Source of the DNA: JALCOL01 sp022649665
Lineage (GTDB): Bacteria; Bacillota; Bacilli; Lactobacillales; Enterococcaceae
DNA: 64,000 nt
Direction: 5' to 3' (one strand)
Assembly (NCBI GenBank): GCA_030372335.1
Contig: JAUDCW010000005.1
The position numbers and the translations under genes were made by a program. A model generated the notes under the pieces. The model saw only the letters and a program-made list of their open reading frames with translations. It searched no databases and was not told where the DNA came from. Shown in pieces: positions 33,826 through 41,785 of this stretch; the first letter of the stretch is position 1, and every line of letters starts with the position of its first letter.

Positions 33826-34914
33826 ATGACAAAGATCTACAATTTCTCAGCAGGTCCGGCGGTTTTGCCAAAACCGGCCCTGGAAAAAGCGCAAGCAGAA
33901 CTACTCGATTATCGCAACAGCGGCATGTCCGTGATGGAACTGAGTCACCGCTCCTCCCTTTTTGAAGAGATCATCGAAGGCGCTGAATCCTTACTGCGAG
34001 AATTGATGGACATCCCTGAGAATTATCAAGTCCTCTTTTTGCAGGGCGGCGCAAGCCTGCAATTCACGATGGTCCCGCTCAATTTGATCAAAGAGAGTCA
34101 AAAGGCGCTGTACGTGAATACCGGTTCATGGTCAAAAAAAGCCGCGGCAGCCGCAAAAGAGCTTGGCAAAGAGGTCGAAGTAATTGCTTCGAGCGAAGAT
34201 AAAAAATTCACTTATATCCCTGAGATCCCGCTGGAGGCGATCGATCAAGACGCCGCGTATCTCCATATCACAACGAATAATACGATCGAAGGTACAGCCT
34301 ATCAAAAAATCCCGAACGCCGGCAAAGTCCCGATCGTGGCCGATATGAGTTCTAACATTTTAGCAAATGACTACAAAGTCGAAGATTTCGGCGTGATCTA
34401 TGCCGGTGCCCAAAAAAACATCGGGCCGGCTGGTCTGACGGTCGTGATCATCCGCGATGATCTGATCGGTCTGACAAGCCCGATCGCCCCGATGCTCGAC
34501 TATCAAACGCAAGCCAAAGCGCATTCTTTGTACAATACGCCGCCGACTTTTGCGATCTACATGGCGCGGCTCGTCTTTGAATGGTTGAAAGCAGAAGGCG
34601 GCGTTCCGGCAATGCTCAAACAAGACGGTGAAAAATCCGGTCTCTTATATGAAGCGATCAAACGATCCAAAATGTTTGAAAGCCCCGTCGATCCCGGCAG
34701 CCGTTCGATCACCAACATTCCTTTTGTGACGGGCGACGCCGAACTTGACAAAGCATTTGTTGCGGAAGCGACGAAAGCGGGCTTTATGAATATCAAAGGC
34801 CACCGTTCTGTCGGCGGCATGCGCGCCAGTCTTTACAACGCATTTCCAAAGCAGGGCGTGCTGGATCTGATCCAATTCATGGAGACTTTTGAAAAAGAAC
34901 ACGGAGGGAAATAA
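33826..34914 (+). CDS. serC: Phosphoserine aminotransferase
   Basis: 362 residues of PLP fold type I, making 3-phosphoserine from 3-phosphohydroxypyruvate and glutamate. YNFSAGPAVLPKPAL at the start, LFLQGGASLQFTMVPLN for PLP phosphate binding, and the PLP-lysine in VIYAGAQKNIGPAGLTVVI are visible, with HRSVGGMRASLYNA near the C-terminus. GAAGGAG precedes the ATG by 12 bases. It is the first gene of serC-serA-DUF1015, with zero spacing to serA. Confidence 0.96.
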   Translation: MTKIYNFSAGPAVLPKPALEKAQAELLDYRNSGMSVMELSHRSSLFEEIIEGAESLLRELMDIPENYQVLFLQGGASLQFTMVPLNLIKESQKALYVNTGSWSKKAAAAAKELGKEVEVIASSEDKKFTYIPEIPLEAIDQDAAYLHITTNNTIEGTAYQKIPNAGKVPIVADMSSNILANDYKVEDFGVIYAGAQKNIGPAGLTVVIIRDDLIGLTSPIAPMLDYQTQAKAHSLYNTPPTFAIYMARLVFEWLKAEGGVPAMLKQDGEKSGLLYEAIKRSKMFESPVDPGSRSITNIPFVTGDAELDKAFVAEATKAGFMNIKGHRSVGGMRASLYNAFPKQGVLDLIQFMETFEKEHGGK

Positions 34915-36087
34915 ATGTTTCAAATTCAAACATTCAACGCGATCGCCCCAGAAGGAATGGCGCGCTTAGCGGAAGATCAATTTGGGATCAATCAAAGCGA
35001 TACGCCGGACGGCATTATCCTGCGCAGCAAAAAACTCCACGATCACGAGTTTGCCAAAAATACACTCGCGATCGCCCGCGCCGGCGCCGGCACGAACAAT
35101 ATCCCGGTCGACCGCTGCACGGAAGAAGGGATCGTTGTCTTCAATACACCTGGAGCCAATGCCAATGCGGTCAAAGAACTGGTTCTCGCTTCGCTGCTTT
35201 TAGCTGTTCGACCGGTTTTGTCCGGCTCCAACTGGGTCCAAACACTGAGCGGCGACAATGTCGATGAACAAGTCGAAGCCAACAAAAAACAATTTGCCGG
35301 TGTTGAACTCGAAGGACAAAAACTTGGTGTAATCGGCCTCGGCGCGATCGGCGCGATGGTCGCCAATGATGCCTATCGTTTGGGAATGGAAGTCACCGGG
35401 TATGATCCTTATGTTTCAGTCGATACCGCTTGGAGCATTTCGCGCCGGGTCAAACGCGCGACAGATATCAATGAGATCTTTGAAAATTGCGATTTCATCA
35501 CGATCCATGTTCCGCTGAACGACAAAACCAAAAATATGATCGCCAAAGAACAGATCGACCGCATGAAACCGAATGCCGTCATCTTGAACTTTGCGCGCGG
35601 CGGGCTCGTGAATTCGCAAGATGTTTTGGATGCCCTTGAAGCGAATGAACTCGGCCGCTATATCACCGACTTTGTCGAGCCAAAACTGCTCCACAACAAG
35701 CGCGTCTTAGTCACCCCCCATCTGGGCGCTTCGACCGCGGAAGCAGAAGTCAACAGTGCCAAAATGGCAGCGCAAACGCTGAAAGATTTCCTTGAGACCG
35801 GCGAGATCAAAAACTCGGTCAACTTCCCAACTGTTGAAATGGCCTTCAATTCGCCATACCGCTTTACGGTCCTTCACCGCAACGTCCCCAATATGCTGAG
35901 CCAGATCTCAAGCGAGATCGCAGCCTTTGATATCAATATCGAGACGATGATCAACCGCAGCAAAGGCGACTATGCGTATACGATCGTCGATGTTTCGGAA
36001 GAAGATGAAGACAAACTCAAAGATGTTGCTCAAAAGCTGGAAAGCGAACCGAATATGCTGCGGGTCCGCCTTTTGAAAAACCAATAA
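34915..36087 (+). CDS. serA: D-3-phosphoglycerate dehydrogenase
   Basis: 390 residues of the short SerA type. NAD-binding GVIGLGAIGAMVANDAYRLGM, the catalytic-region motifs NFARGGLVNSQ and VTPHLGASTAEAEVNSA, and a C-terminal ACT domain of about 75 residues (FTVLHRNVPNMLSQISSEIAAFDINIETM). The ACT domain probably mediates serine feedback, although the intervening ASB domain of long forms is missing. The ATG begins right after the serC stop with AGGGAAAT as ribosome binding site. Confidence 0.95.
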   Translation: MFQIQTFNAIAPEGMARLAEDQFGINQSDTPDGIILRSKKLHDHEFAKNTLAIARAGAGTNNIPVDRCTEEGIVVFNTPGANANAVKELVLASLLLAVRPVLSGSNWVQTLSGDNVDEQVEANKKQFAGVELEGQKLGVIGLGAIGAMVANDAYRLGMEVTGYDPYVSVDTAWSISRRVKRATDINEIFENCDFITIHVPLNDKTKNMIAKEQIDRMKPNAVILNFARGGLVNSQDVLDALEANELGRYITDFVEPKLLHNKRVLVTPHLGASTAEAEVNSAKMAAQTLKDFLETGEIKNSVNFPTVEMAFNSPYRFTVLHRNVPNMLSQISSEIAAFDINIETMINRSKGDYAYTIVDVSEEDEDKLKDVAQKLESEPNMLRVRLLKNQ

Positions 36088-36099
36088 GGAGGTTTTGGA

Positions 36100-37317
36100 A
36101 TGGTAACGATCCATCCTTTCCGCGCGATCCGGCCCGCCGAATCCCAGGCAGAAAAAGTCGCAACACTGCCTTATGATGTGCTGAATTCAGCCGAAGCTCG
36201 GGCGCTCGCGAGCGGAAATCCTGAAAGCTACCTCCATATCGATAAGCCCGAGATCGATCTGCCGGAAGATACCGATCCCTACAGTCCGGCAGTCTATGCG
36301 AAAGCCGCTGAAAATTTGGCAAAATTCCGCGCGAACGGCTGGCTCATCGAAGACCGCACGCCGGAGTTTTATCTCTATGAACTGACGATGGACGGGCGTG
36401 CGCAGACCGGGCTCGTCGTTTGCACGAGTGTCGCAGAATATTTGCGCGGCGAAATCAAAAAGCACGAATTCACGCGCCCAGAAAAAGAAAAAGACCGCAT
36501 CGAACACATCAAAGCGTGCAATGCGAATACTTCCCCGATCTTTTTGACGTATCGCGGAAAAGCGGCGATCAATACGCTTCTCGAAAAGTGGAAAACGGCG
36601 CATCTGCCGCTCTATGATTTTGATAGTTTTCACGACGTCCATCACCGTGTTTGGCAGATCGACGAGGCGGAAGCGATTGCGCGCTTGACAGCAGAATTCA
36701 CACAAGTCCCGGCCCTTTACATCGCCGATGGTCATCACCGGACTGCCTCAGCGATCCATGTCGCCGAAGAACGGATCAAAGCCGGGACCGACACGCCTGA
36801 GACCCACTTTTTCCTTTCAGTGCTGTTCCCCAAAGAAGAGCTCAAGATCTGGGATTATAATCGGATCTTGAATGTCGCATTGCCGCAAGACTTTTTCGCA
36901 CAACTGGAAAAGAACTTTACGCTTGAAAAGATGACCGACTCCCCCGCTCTTCACAAGGGACAATTCGGCATGTACCTCAACGGGGTTTGGTATCTTTTGA
37001 CCTACAAGAAACCGCTGAGCGGCAAACTGCTGGACGATCTGGATGTTTCGATCCTGCAGCGGCAAATTTTCGAAAATATTTTCGCGATCAACGACATCCG
37101 TACGGATTCCAGGATCGATTTTGTCGGCGGGATCCGCGGTGTTGCGGAGCTTGAAAAACAAGTGGATTCGGGAAACTGGAATCTCGCCTTTTCGCTCTTT
37201 CCGACAAGCATGGATGAGTTGTTGGCCGTTGCGGATGCTGATGAGATCATGCCGCCGAAATCGACTTGGTTCGAACCGAAACTATTGAGCGGTCTCTTCC
37301 TGCATTCGCTGAACTAA
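36100..37317 (+). CDS. DUF1015 protein, possible phosphoserine phosphatase substitute
   Basis: 405 residues of DUF1015. Motifs include FRAIRPAESQAEKVATLPYDVL at the N-terminus, KKHEFTRPEKEKDR near 120-133 and ADGHHRTASA near 209-218. The last resembles the DGHHR-type signature of ParB/Srx-fold serine kinases, which interconvert serine and phosphoserine. The gene lies 12 bases after serA and ends the operon, and no serB is present here. I infer that it releases serine from phosphoserine or otherwise completes serine synthesis; this is not proven by the sequence. An AAGGAGG ribosome binding site precedes it. Confidence 0.8.
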   Translation: MVTIHPFRAIRPAESQAEKVATLPYDVLNSAEARALASGNPESYLHIDKPEIDLPEDTDPYSPAVYAKAAENLAKFRANGWLIEDRTPEFYLYELTMDGRAQTGLVVCTSVAEYLRGEIKKHEFTRPEKEKDRIEHIKACNANTSPIFLTYRGKAAINTLLEKWKTAHLPLYDFDSFHDVHHRVWQIDEAEAIARLTAEFTQVPALYIADGHHRTASAIHVAEERIKAGTDTPETHFFLSVLFPKEELKIWDYNRILNVALPQDFFAQLEKNFTLEKMTDSPALHKGQFGMYLNGVWYLLTYKKPLSGKLLDDLDVSILQRQIFENIFAINDIRTDSRIDFVGGIRGVAELEKQVDSGNWNLAFSLFPTSMDELLAVADADEIMPPKSTWFEPKLLSGLFLHSLN

Positions 37318-37337
37318 AATTGTTTTCCACAAAGTAA

Positions 37338-37455
37338 AGGAGCTGTGACATCACTGTTGTCACAGCTCCTGTTTTCGAATAAACGGCGTTTCAAAAGCAG
37401 CTTCATCGGAAATAATCCGAAAAATCTTGAAGCTAGGCACTTTTGTCCCGGCCTC
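37338..37455. repeat. Dispersed palindromic repeat, copy D
   Basis: The hairpin AGGAGCTGTGACA/TGTCACAGCTCCT followed by TTTT ends the serine operon. It is followed by the tail CGAATAAACGGCGTTTCAAA, AGCTTC...GAAGCT, and the right end ACTTTTGTCCCGGCCTC, the inverse of GAGGCCGGGACAAAAGT. The layout matches copy C with a shorter centre and a different left hairpin. Confidence 0.7.
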
Positions 37456-37498
37456 TTTTTGGGCGCCGCGGTTTGCTCGATGATCCACAAGTCGCACA

Positions 37499-37528
37499 TT
37501 GGGCTTTTTGCTCTTTCCAGGATATAAT
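37499..37528 (+). promoter_or_regulatory. Promoter of the DUF2316 gene
   Basis: TTGGGC (37499-37504), 18 bases, TATAAT (37523-37528). Confidence 0.5.
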
Positions 37529-37560
37529 GAAGAGAATACAAATAGAAAAGAGTGAGCAAT

Positions 37561-37857
37561 ATGTCGCTGAATAATGATGAAAAAGAAGCGAGCCGCAAAG
37601 AATTCAAAGAAAATCTCGCGATCTCCGGCTTGACCGTCGAAGAAATCGCCAAAGAGCTCTCCACGACGCCCGACAAGATCAAAAAAATCATGGATCTGAA
37701 CGTTCGGGCGCTCGAAGACCCGTGGATCTTAAAAGAATATTTAGAAGACAAGATCCGCAAAGCCGGCAAAGACCCCGCTCCCTTCACCGCGCTCGCCGGC
37801 GATTATCACCGCCATTGGTTTTTGAACAGTCAAAAAATCGAACGCGGCAAATTTTGA
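37561..37857 (+). CDS. DUF2316 family small protein
   Basis: 98 residues. It has the DUF2316 layout: an N-terminal helix-turn-helix-like part (FKENLAISGLTVEEIAKELSTTPDKIKKIMDL) and a C-terminal segment with ALEDPWILKEYLEDKIRKAGKDPAPFTALAGDYHRHWFLN. The helix-turn-helix suggests DNA binding, yet no target is known. An in-frame GTG lies three codons upstream, but AAAAGAG fits the ATG at 37561. Monocistronic. Confidence 0.8.
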   Translation: MSLNNDEKEASRKEFKENLAISGLTVEEIAKELSTTPDKIKKIMDLNVRALEDPWILKEYLEDKIRKAGKDPAPFTALAGDYHRHWFLNSQKIERGKF

Positions 37858-37869
37858 TCTCTTCACAGT

Positions 37870-38351
37870 CTAAGAAAAAATGCTCGGCTTCGCGCGAGCA
37901 TTTTTTTGTTTCTTCATTACAAAATTTGTCAACCGTACGCCGCCTCGAACGACTTGCTGTTCTTGAATAACGTGGTAGCCGCGAGACTCAAAAAAAGGCT
38001 TGGCAGTGATCGAGGCGTGTACGGTGATTGTTTTTGCTTCGACGGCGGTTTCCAGCTGATCACAGAGCGCTGAAGCGATCCCGCGCCGCAAATATGCACG
38101 ATCGACATACAGCCGGTCAAGATACCCGTCGACACGAATATCTCCGAACCCGACGACCCTCCGCCCTTCGCACGCTACAAAAGCATAATTTGCCGCAAGT
38201 GAATGGTCCCACTGCACAAGCGCCGTTTTTCCGCTTGCCCACGCATCCAGCTGCGGCGCTGAATAATCGGCGGCATTCACGGTATGGACCGTCCGGTAAA
38301 AAAGGGCGGCGGTTTTTTAGCATCGCTCGCGCGATATTTGCGGATCTCCAC
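37870..38351 (-). pseudogene. GNAT acetyltransferase, frameshifted
   Basis: Read from GTG 38351 (GGGAG 8 bases upstream) the frame gives a GNAT start, VEIRKYRASDAKK, then breaks at a run of six A near 38317-38322. Shifting by one base restores TAALFYRTVHTVNAADYSAPQLDAWASG and the rest of the domain (VGFGDIRVDGYLDRLYVDRAYLRRGIASALCDQLE, the acetyl-CoA loop). One more A would repair it. The downstream open frame alone (137 codons, GTG at 38280) lacks the first strand. It is a recent pseudogene, a phase-variable tract, or a sequencing error. Confidence 0.8.
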
Positions 38352-38390
38352 GGATAATGCTCCCTTCTAAGCCAGCAGCGTTTCAAAGTG

Positions 38391-39251
38391 TCATTTGCTC
38401 TGTGTTAAGTAGTCTTTCATTTTTTCCAAAACTGCCAGCCCGTCCGCCCGGCCTTCCTGATAAAGCGCGATCAGCTTCTGGGTATCTTTTTCGAGCCGCT
38501 TCACACCGACGGGCCGCTTTGGGGCGATCACGAAGACTTTGCCGGCTTTTTCCAGCTTGTTCAAGCGATCGACTTGATGATTGTATACCAGCGGCCGCAA
38601 GATCGCTGTTTTGACGAATTGCGGATACTTTCCGTACTGATAGCGGTAACCGCGTTTCATCATTTTGGAACTCATTTTTTTATGATATTTGCGGTCTTGC
38701 GTGCGGATCACCACGACTTTATCAAATCCTTGATCCAGCGCATATTGATAAGGGATCGAGTCTGCCAGCCCGCCGTCAAGACAAAGTCCCTTTTCAGTCT
38801 TTTGCGGTTTTGCGACGAACGGCAGCGCTGATGTCGCTTTGAGTGCATCGATCAGCGCGGCTCCGCGCGGCCGGGTAAAATAGACAGGTTTGCCGGTCGC
38901 AAGCAGCGTAGCGACCGCGGTAAAATCCATCGGCGACTCCTCATATGTTTTCGTATCGAACATCTCCCAAGCAGGCCCATGATCATCAAATAAAAAATCC
39001 ATATTGACGATCCCGTTGTGCCGGAATAGGTTTTCGATCGAGATATACTCTTTATCATCGCGATAGTCGACATTGATATGCGCGGAACGCCCGATCTGCT
39101 GCGAGATATAGTTGACGCCGCATAGTGCTCCGGCTGAAACGCCGACGACTCTTTTAAAAAAAATGCCGGATTCCATAAAGACATCCAAAACGCCGGCAGT
39201 ATACTGGCCGCGCAATGCGCCGCCTTCTAGTATGAGTGCTGCTTGATACAT
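38391..39251 (-). CDS. Patatin-like phospholipase family protein
   Basis: 286 residues with the patatin catalytic dyad: the oxyanion-hole GGALRGQYTAGVLD, the nucleophile elbow GVSAGAL (Ser near 40) and the catalytic Asp in DGGLADSIPY (near 160). There is no signal peptide, so it acts in the cytoplasm or on the inner membrane face as a lipid acyl hydrolase. It is related to the YjjU/RssA-type bacterial branch. It lies 26 bases after dhaM on the same strand and could be the last gene of the dha transcript. Confidence 0.9.
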   Translation of the reverse strand: MYQAALILEGGALRGQYTAGVLDVFMESGIFFKRVVGVSAGALCGVNYISQQIGRSAHINVDYRDDKEYISIENLFRHNGIVNMDFLFDDHGPAWEMFDTKTYEESPMDFTAVATLLATGKPVYFTRPRGAALIDALKATSALPFVAKPQKTEKGLCLDGGLADSIPYQYALDQGFDKVVVIRTQDRKYHKKMSSKMMKRGYRYQYGKYPQFVKTAILRPLVYNHQVDRLNKLEKAGKVFVIAPKRPVGVKRLEKDTQKLIALYQEGRADGLAVLEKMKDYLTQSK

Positions 39252-39277
39252 TGTTCCACCTACTTCAACCGAAATTT

Positions 39278-39646
39278 TTATTTGATCTTGAGCGGTGCGA
39301 GCTGCGCCGTGATCTCTTTAGGATCGGTATTGACCGCCAAGAGCGCGCACGCGGTATAAGCCCCCTCCACAAAAGCGGTATCAAAGATCGTGACTTTTTT
39401 CTGTGTCATGCTTTGGGCCAGCTGCAGATTCATCTTTGCGCTGCCGAGGTCATAAAATGCCCAGACCTCATCTGCCGGGTTTTTGGCGATCGCTTGGGCG
39501 ATCTTGCCGGCAGACGTTCCGATCCGATCATCATCTGTTCCGCCGGCTGTCGTCACCGGCACATCCGCTGCGACTTGGGCGATCAGCTTTTTAAGTCCCG
39601 CTGGAATTTCAGTGGTATGCGAGACCAACACAACTCCTTTAGTCAT
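39278..39646 (-). CDS. dhaM: Dihydroxyacetone kinase phosphotransfer subunit
   Basis: 122 residues, the EIIA-mannose-like domain only. The phosphorylatable His is in VLVSHTTEIPAGL near residue 9, and TAGGTDDDRIGTSAGKIAQAI is the family loop. It passes phosphate from PTS HPr to ADP bound on DhaL. It lacks the extra HPr and EI-like domains of the E. coli form, as is usual in Firmicutes. The ATG overlaps the dhaL stop by 8 bases. Confidence 0.93.
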   Translation of the reverse strand: MTKGVVLVSHTTEIPAGLKKLIAQVAADVPVTTAGGTDDDRIGTSAGKIAQAIAKNPADEVWAFYDLGSAKMNLQLAQSMTQKKVTIFDTAFVEGAYTACALLAVNTDPKEITAQLAPLKIK

Positions 39647-40220
39647 TGAACACACCTGCCTCTAAGAAAGATTCGAAAAGATAGCCCGAGGACATCGCGC
39701 CTGGATCGATGTGGCCGATCGATTGTTTGCCGACATAAGAAGCCCGCCCTTTATGGGCTTCAAGCGGTTTTGTTGCTTCGACGAGCTCGGTGATCTTCGC
39801 TTTTGTTAATTTTCCCTGCCGCAACGCTGCGACTGCCGGAACCCAAAGATCAAGCATCGTCTTGTCCCCGGACTTTGCCCCGCCGATATTTTCGATTCCC
39901 TTAACTGCGGCGGCTAAAATGTCCGCGACATTGTTCGTTGTCTTGACGGTTTGCGCCATGCTCATAAACGCCGTCCCGTAGAGCGGTCCCGCTGCCCCGC
40001 CAACGGTCGAGATCAGCTTCATTGCGACCGCTTGAAAAATACCGGAAACGTCCTCCGGCAGCTTCTCTTTTGAAACGGCATCCATCCCGCGCGCCATATT
40101 GCTGCCGTGATCCCCATCACCGATCGGTGTATCGAGTTCGCTCAAATACAAGCGGTTTTTTTGGATCCGATCATTGAATAAAACAAGGGCCTTTTTCACA
40201 TTTTCAACAGTAAATGCCAT
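39639..40220 (-). CDS. dhaL: Dihydroxyacetone kinase subunit DhaL (ADP-binding)
   Basis: 193 residues of the all-helical DhaL barrel. The Mg-ADP-binding Asp cluster is in LDTPIGDGDHGSNMARG, and GGAAGPLYGTAFM and GRASYVGKQSIGHIDPGAMSS are conserved nucleotide-site motifs. It phosphorylates dihydroxyacetone held by DhaK. GGAGGAG precedes the ATG. Confidence 0.95.
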   Translation of the reverse strand: MAFTVENVKKALVLFNDRIQKNRLYLSELDTPIGDGDHGSNMARGMDAVSKEKLPEDVSGIFQAVAMKLISTVGGAAGPLYGTAFMSMAQTVKTTNNVADILAAAVKGIENIGGAKSGDKTMLDLWVPAVAALRQGKLTKAKITELVEATKPLEAHKGRASYVGKQSIGHIDPGAMSSGYLFESFLEAGVFND

Positions 40221-40232
40221 TTTGCTCCTCCT

Positions 40233-41216
40233 TTACCAGCCGATCGTGTGGACAGCTTCATTCAAGCGGCGCGTCCGTTCATCGTCCAGTTTGATCAAAG
40301 TGACCGAAGCGCCCGCCATATCGAGCGATGTCAAGTAATTTCCGACTTTGCTGAAATCGACATGCAGGCCGTCCGCTTCCAACAGTTTTCTCACATCATT
40401 GTAATAAATAAACAGCTCCATCAAAGGCGTTGCTCCCATCCCGTTGACAAGCACGCCGTAATGATCGCCTTTCTGCCATTTGAATTCGGCTTTGATCTTG
40501 CCAACGATCTGTTTAGCGATCTCATGCGATGGTTTGATCTTTTCTTTGCGATAGCCAGGTTCACCGTGGATCCCGATCCCATACTCGATCTCCTCTGGGC
40601 CGAGGACAAACCCTGGCTTGCCGACCTCCGGCACTGTGTTGCCAGAGAGTGCTACGCCGATCGTTTTGATATCTTTGATCAGCGCGCGGCCATATTGAGC
40701 GATCTCATCCAGCGGCTTGCCTTCGCGCGCCATCGATCCCAAGATCTTATGAACAAAAATCGTGCCAGCGACTCCGCGCCGTCCTTGGGTAAATGTGCTG
40801 TTTTCGACTGCGATGTCATCATCGACGACGACGTGTTCTACTTTCAAGCCTTGACTGGTTGCCAACTGCTCTGCCATTTTAAAATTCATGATGTCGCCGG
40901 AATAGTTTTTGATGATCAGAAGCGTTCCTTTGTTCTTATTCGTTTGCTGGATCGCGGCAAAAATCTGATCAGGTGTTGGCGAAGTGAAGACTTGTCCGCA
41001 GACCGCCGCGCTGAGCATCCCGTCACCGACGTAGCCGGCGTGGGTCGGTTCATGTCCGCTGCCGCCGCCTGAAACTAAAGCGACCGAATCAAAATCATCC
41101 GGCCGGTAGAGCGCCATTGTTCCTTCGATCCGTTTGACATACTCAGGATAGGCTTTCGTCATCCCCTCGACCATATCTTCAACAACATTTTTTGGATCAT
41201 TGATGATCTTCTTCAT
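40233..41216 (-). CDS. dhaK: Dihydroxyacetone kinase subunit DhaK (substrate-binding)
   Basis: 327 residues. The substrate-binding His is in GIGIHGEPGYRKEK, and GGGSGHEPTHAGYVGDGMLSAAVCGQVFTSP is the family signature near residue 50. It binds dihydroxyacetone covalently as a hemiaminal and yields dihydroxyacetone phosphate for glycolysis. It follows the flavodoxin gene by 19 bases and precedes dhaL by 12. No glycerol dehydrogenase or DhaS/DhaR regulator is linked. Confidence 0.95.
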   Translation of the reverse strand: MKKIINDPKNVVEDMVEGMTKAYPEYVKRIEGTMALYRPDDFDSVALVSGGGSGHEPTHAGYVGDGMLSAAVCGQVFTSPTPDQIFAAIQQTNKNKGTLLIIKNYSGDIMNFKMAEQLATSQGLKVEHVVVDDDIAVENSTFTQGRRGVAGTIFVHKILGSMAREGKPLDEIAQYGRALIKDIKTIGVALSGNTVPEVGKPGFVLGPEEIEYGIGIHGEPGYRKEKIKPSHEIAKQIVGKIKAEFKWQKGDHYGVLVNGMGATPLMELFIYYNDVRKLLEADGLHVDFSKVGNYLTSLDMAGASVTLIKLDDERTRRLNEAVHTIGW

Positions 41217-41235
41217 ATATTTCCCTCCGTTTTAT

Positions 41236-41667
41236 TTATTGATCTTGTGAAAGCGCTGCGATCACTTTTTTCGCATAGTCCGCCGCTTCGGCACATTCTT
41301 CCGGGGTCGGGTGTTTTTTATTGATCCCGCCCATGTGCCCGCGGGCTGTATAGCCGCGATCGAATACTTTGATTTCGGGATCCGCGAGATCGCGTTCGAT
41401 TTGGCGTTCGATCGACATTTTCCAATTGGAAGCACTGAAAACAGCCACTTCTTTTACATCTTCTGCCGTCAGCTTTTTCACAAAATCACGCAAATGCGGG
41501 TCGACTTGCGAAGCGATATAAGGGGCCCCGCCGATAAACATCAGCTCATAGGGCCCTTCAAGCGGTTCATCGACCGTTCGCGCCTTGACCCCCGCCGCTT
41601 CAGCGACCGCTTCCGCTAATTTTTTTGTGCTTCCGCCCTTTGAATAATAGTAAACAGCAATTTTCAT
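41236..41667 (-). CDS. Flavodoxin family protein linked to dhaKLM
   Basis: 143 residues of flavodoxin type: the FMN phosphate loop YYSKGGSTKKLAEAVAEAAG at the N-terminus, IGGAPYIASQVDPHLRDFV and VFSASNWKMSIERQIERDL for the other FMN loops. It opens the flavodoxin-dhaK-dhaL-dhaM transcript. The redox link to dihydroxyacetone use is unknown. AGGAGGAGAG precedes the ATG. Confidence 0.87.
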   Translation of the reverse strand: MKIAVYYYSKGGSTKKLAEAVAEAAGVKARTVDEPLEGPYELMFIGGAPYIASQVDPHLRDFVKKLTAEDVKEVAVFSASNWKMSIERQIERDLADPEIKVFDRGYTARGHMGGINKKHPTPEECAEAADYAKKVIAALSQDQ

Positions 41668-41700
41668 GACTCTCCTCCTATCATGTTATCTTTCTATTGA

Positions 41701-41706
41701 ATTATA
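41701..41706 (-). promoter_or_regulatory. Extended -10 of the flavodoxin-dha operon
   Basis: TGCTATAAT on the minus strand is an extended -10 about 34 bases before the start codon. No good -35 was found. Confidence 0.5.
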
Positions 41707-41749
41707 GCATTGTTCGCCGAAAACGTAACTTAAGAGCCTTTCCTGCAAG

Positions 41750-41781
41750 AAAAAGCGCGAATCAAGTGATCCGCGCTTTCG
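41750..41781 (-). terminator. Terminator of the surface protein gene
   Basis: AAAGCGCGGAT and ATTCGCGCTTT pair with one mismatch, followed by TTTTTC. The stem begins at the end of the coding frame. Confidence 0.75.
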
Positions 41782-41785
41782 GTCG

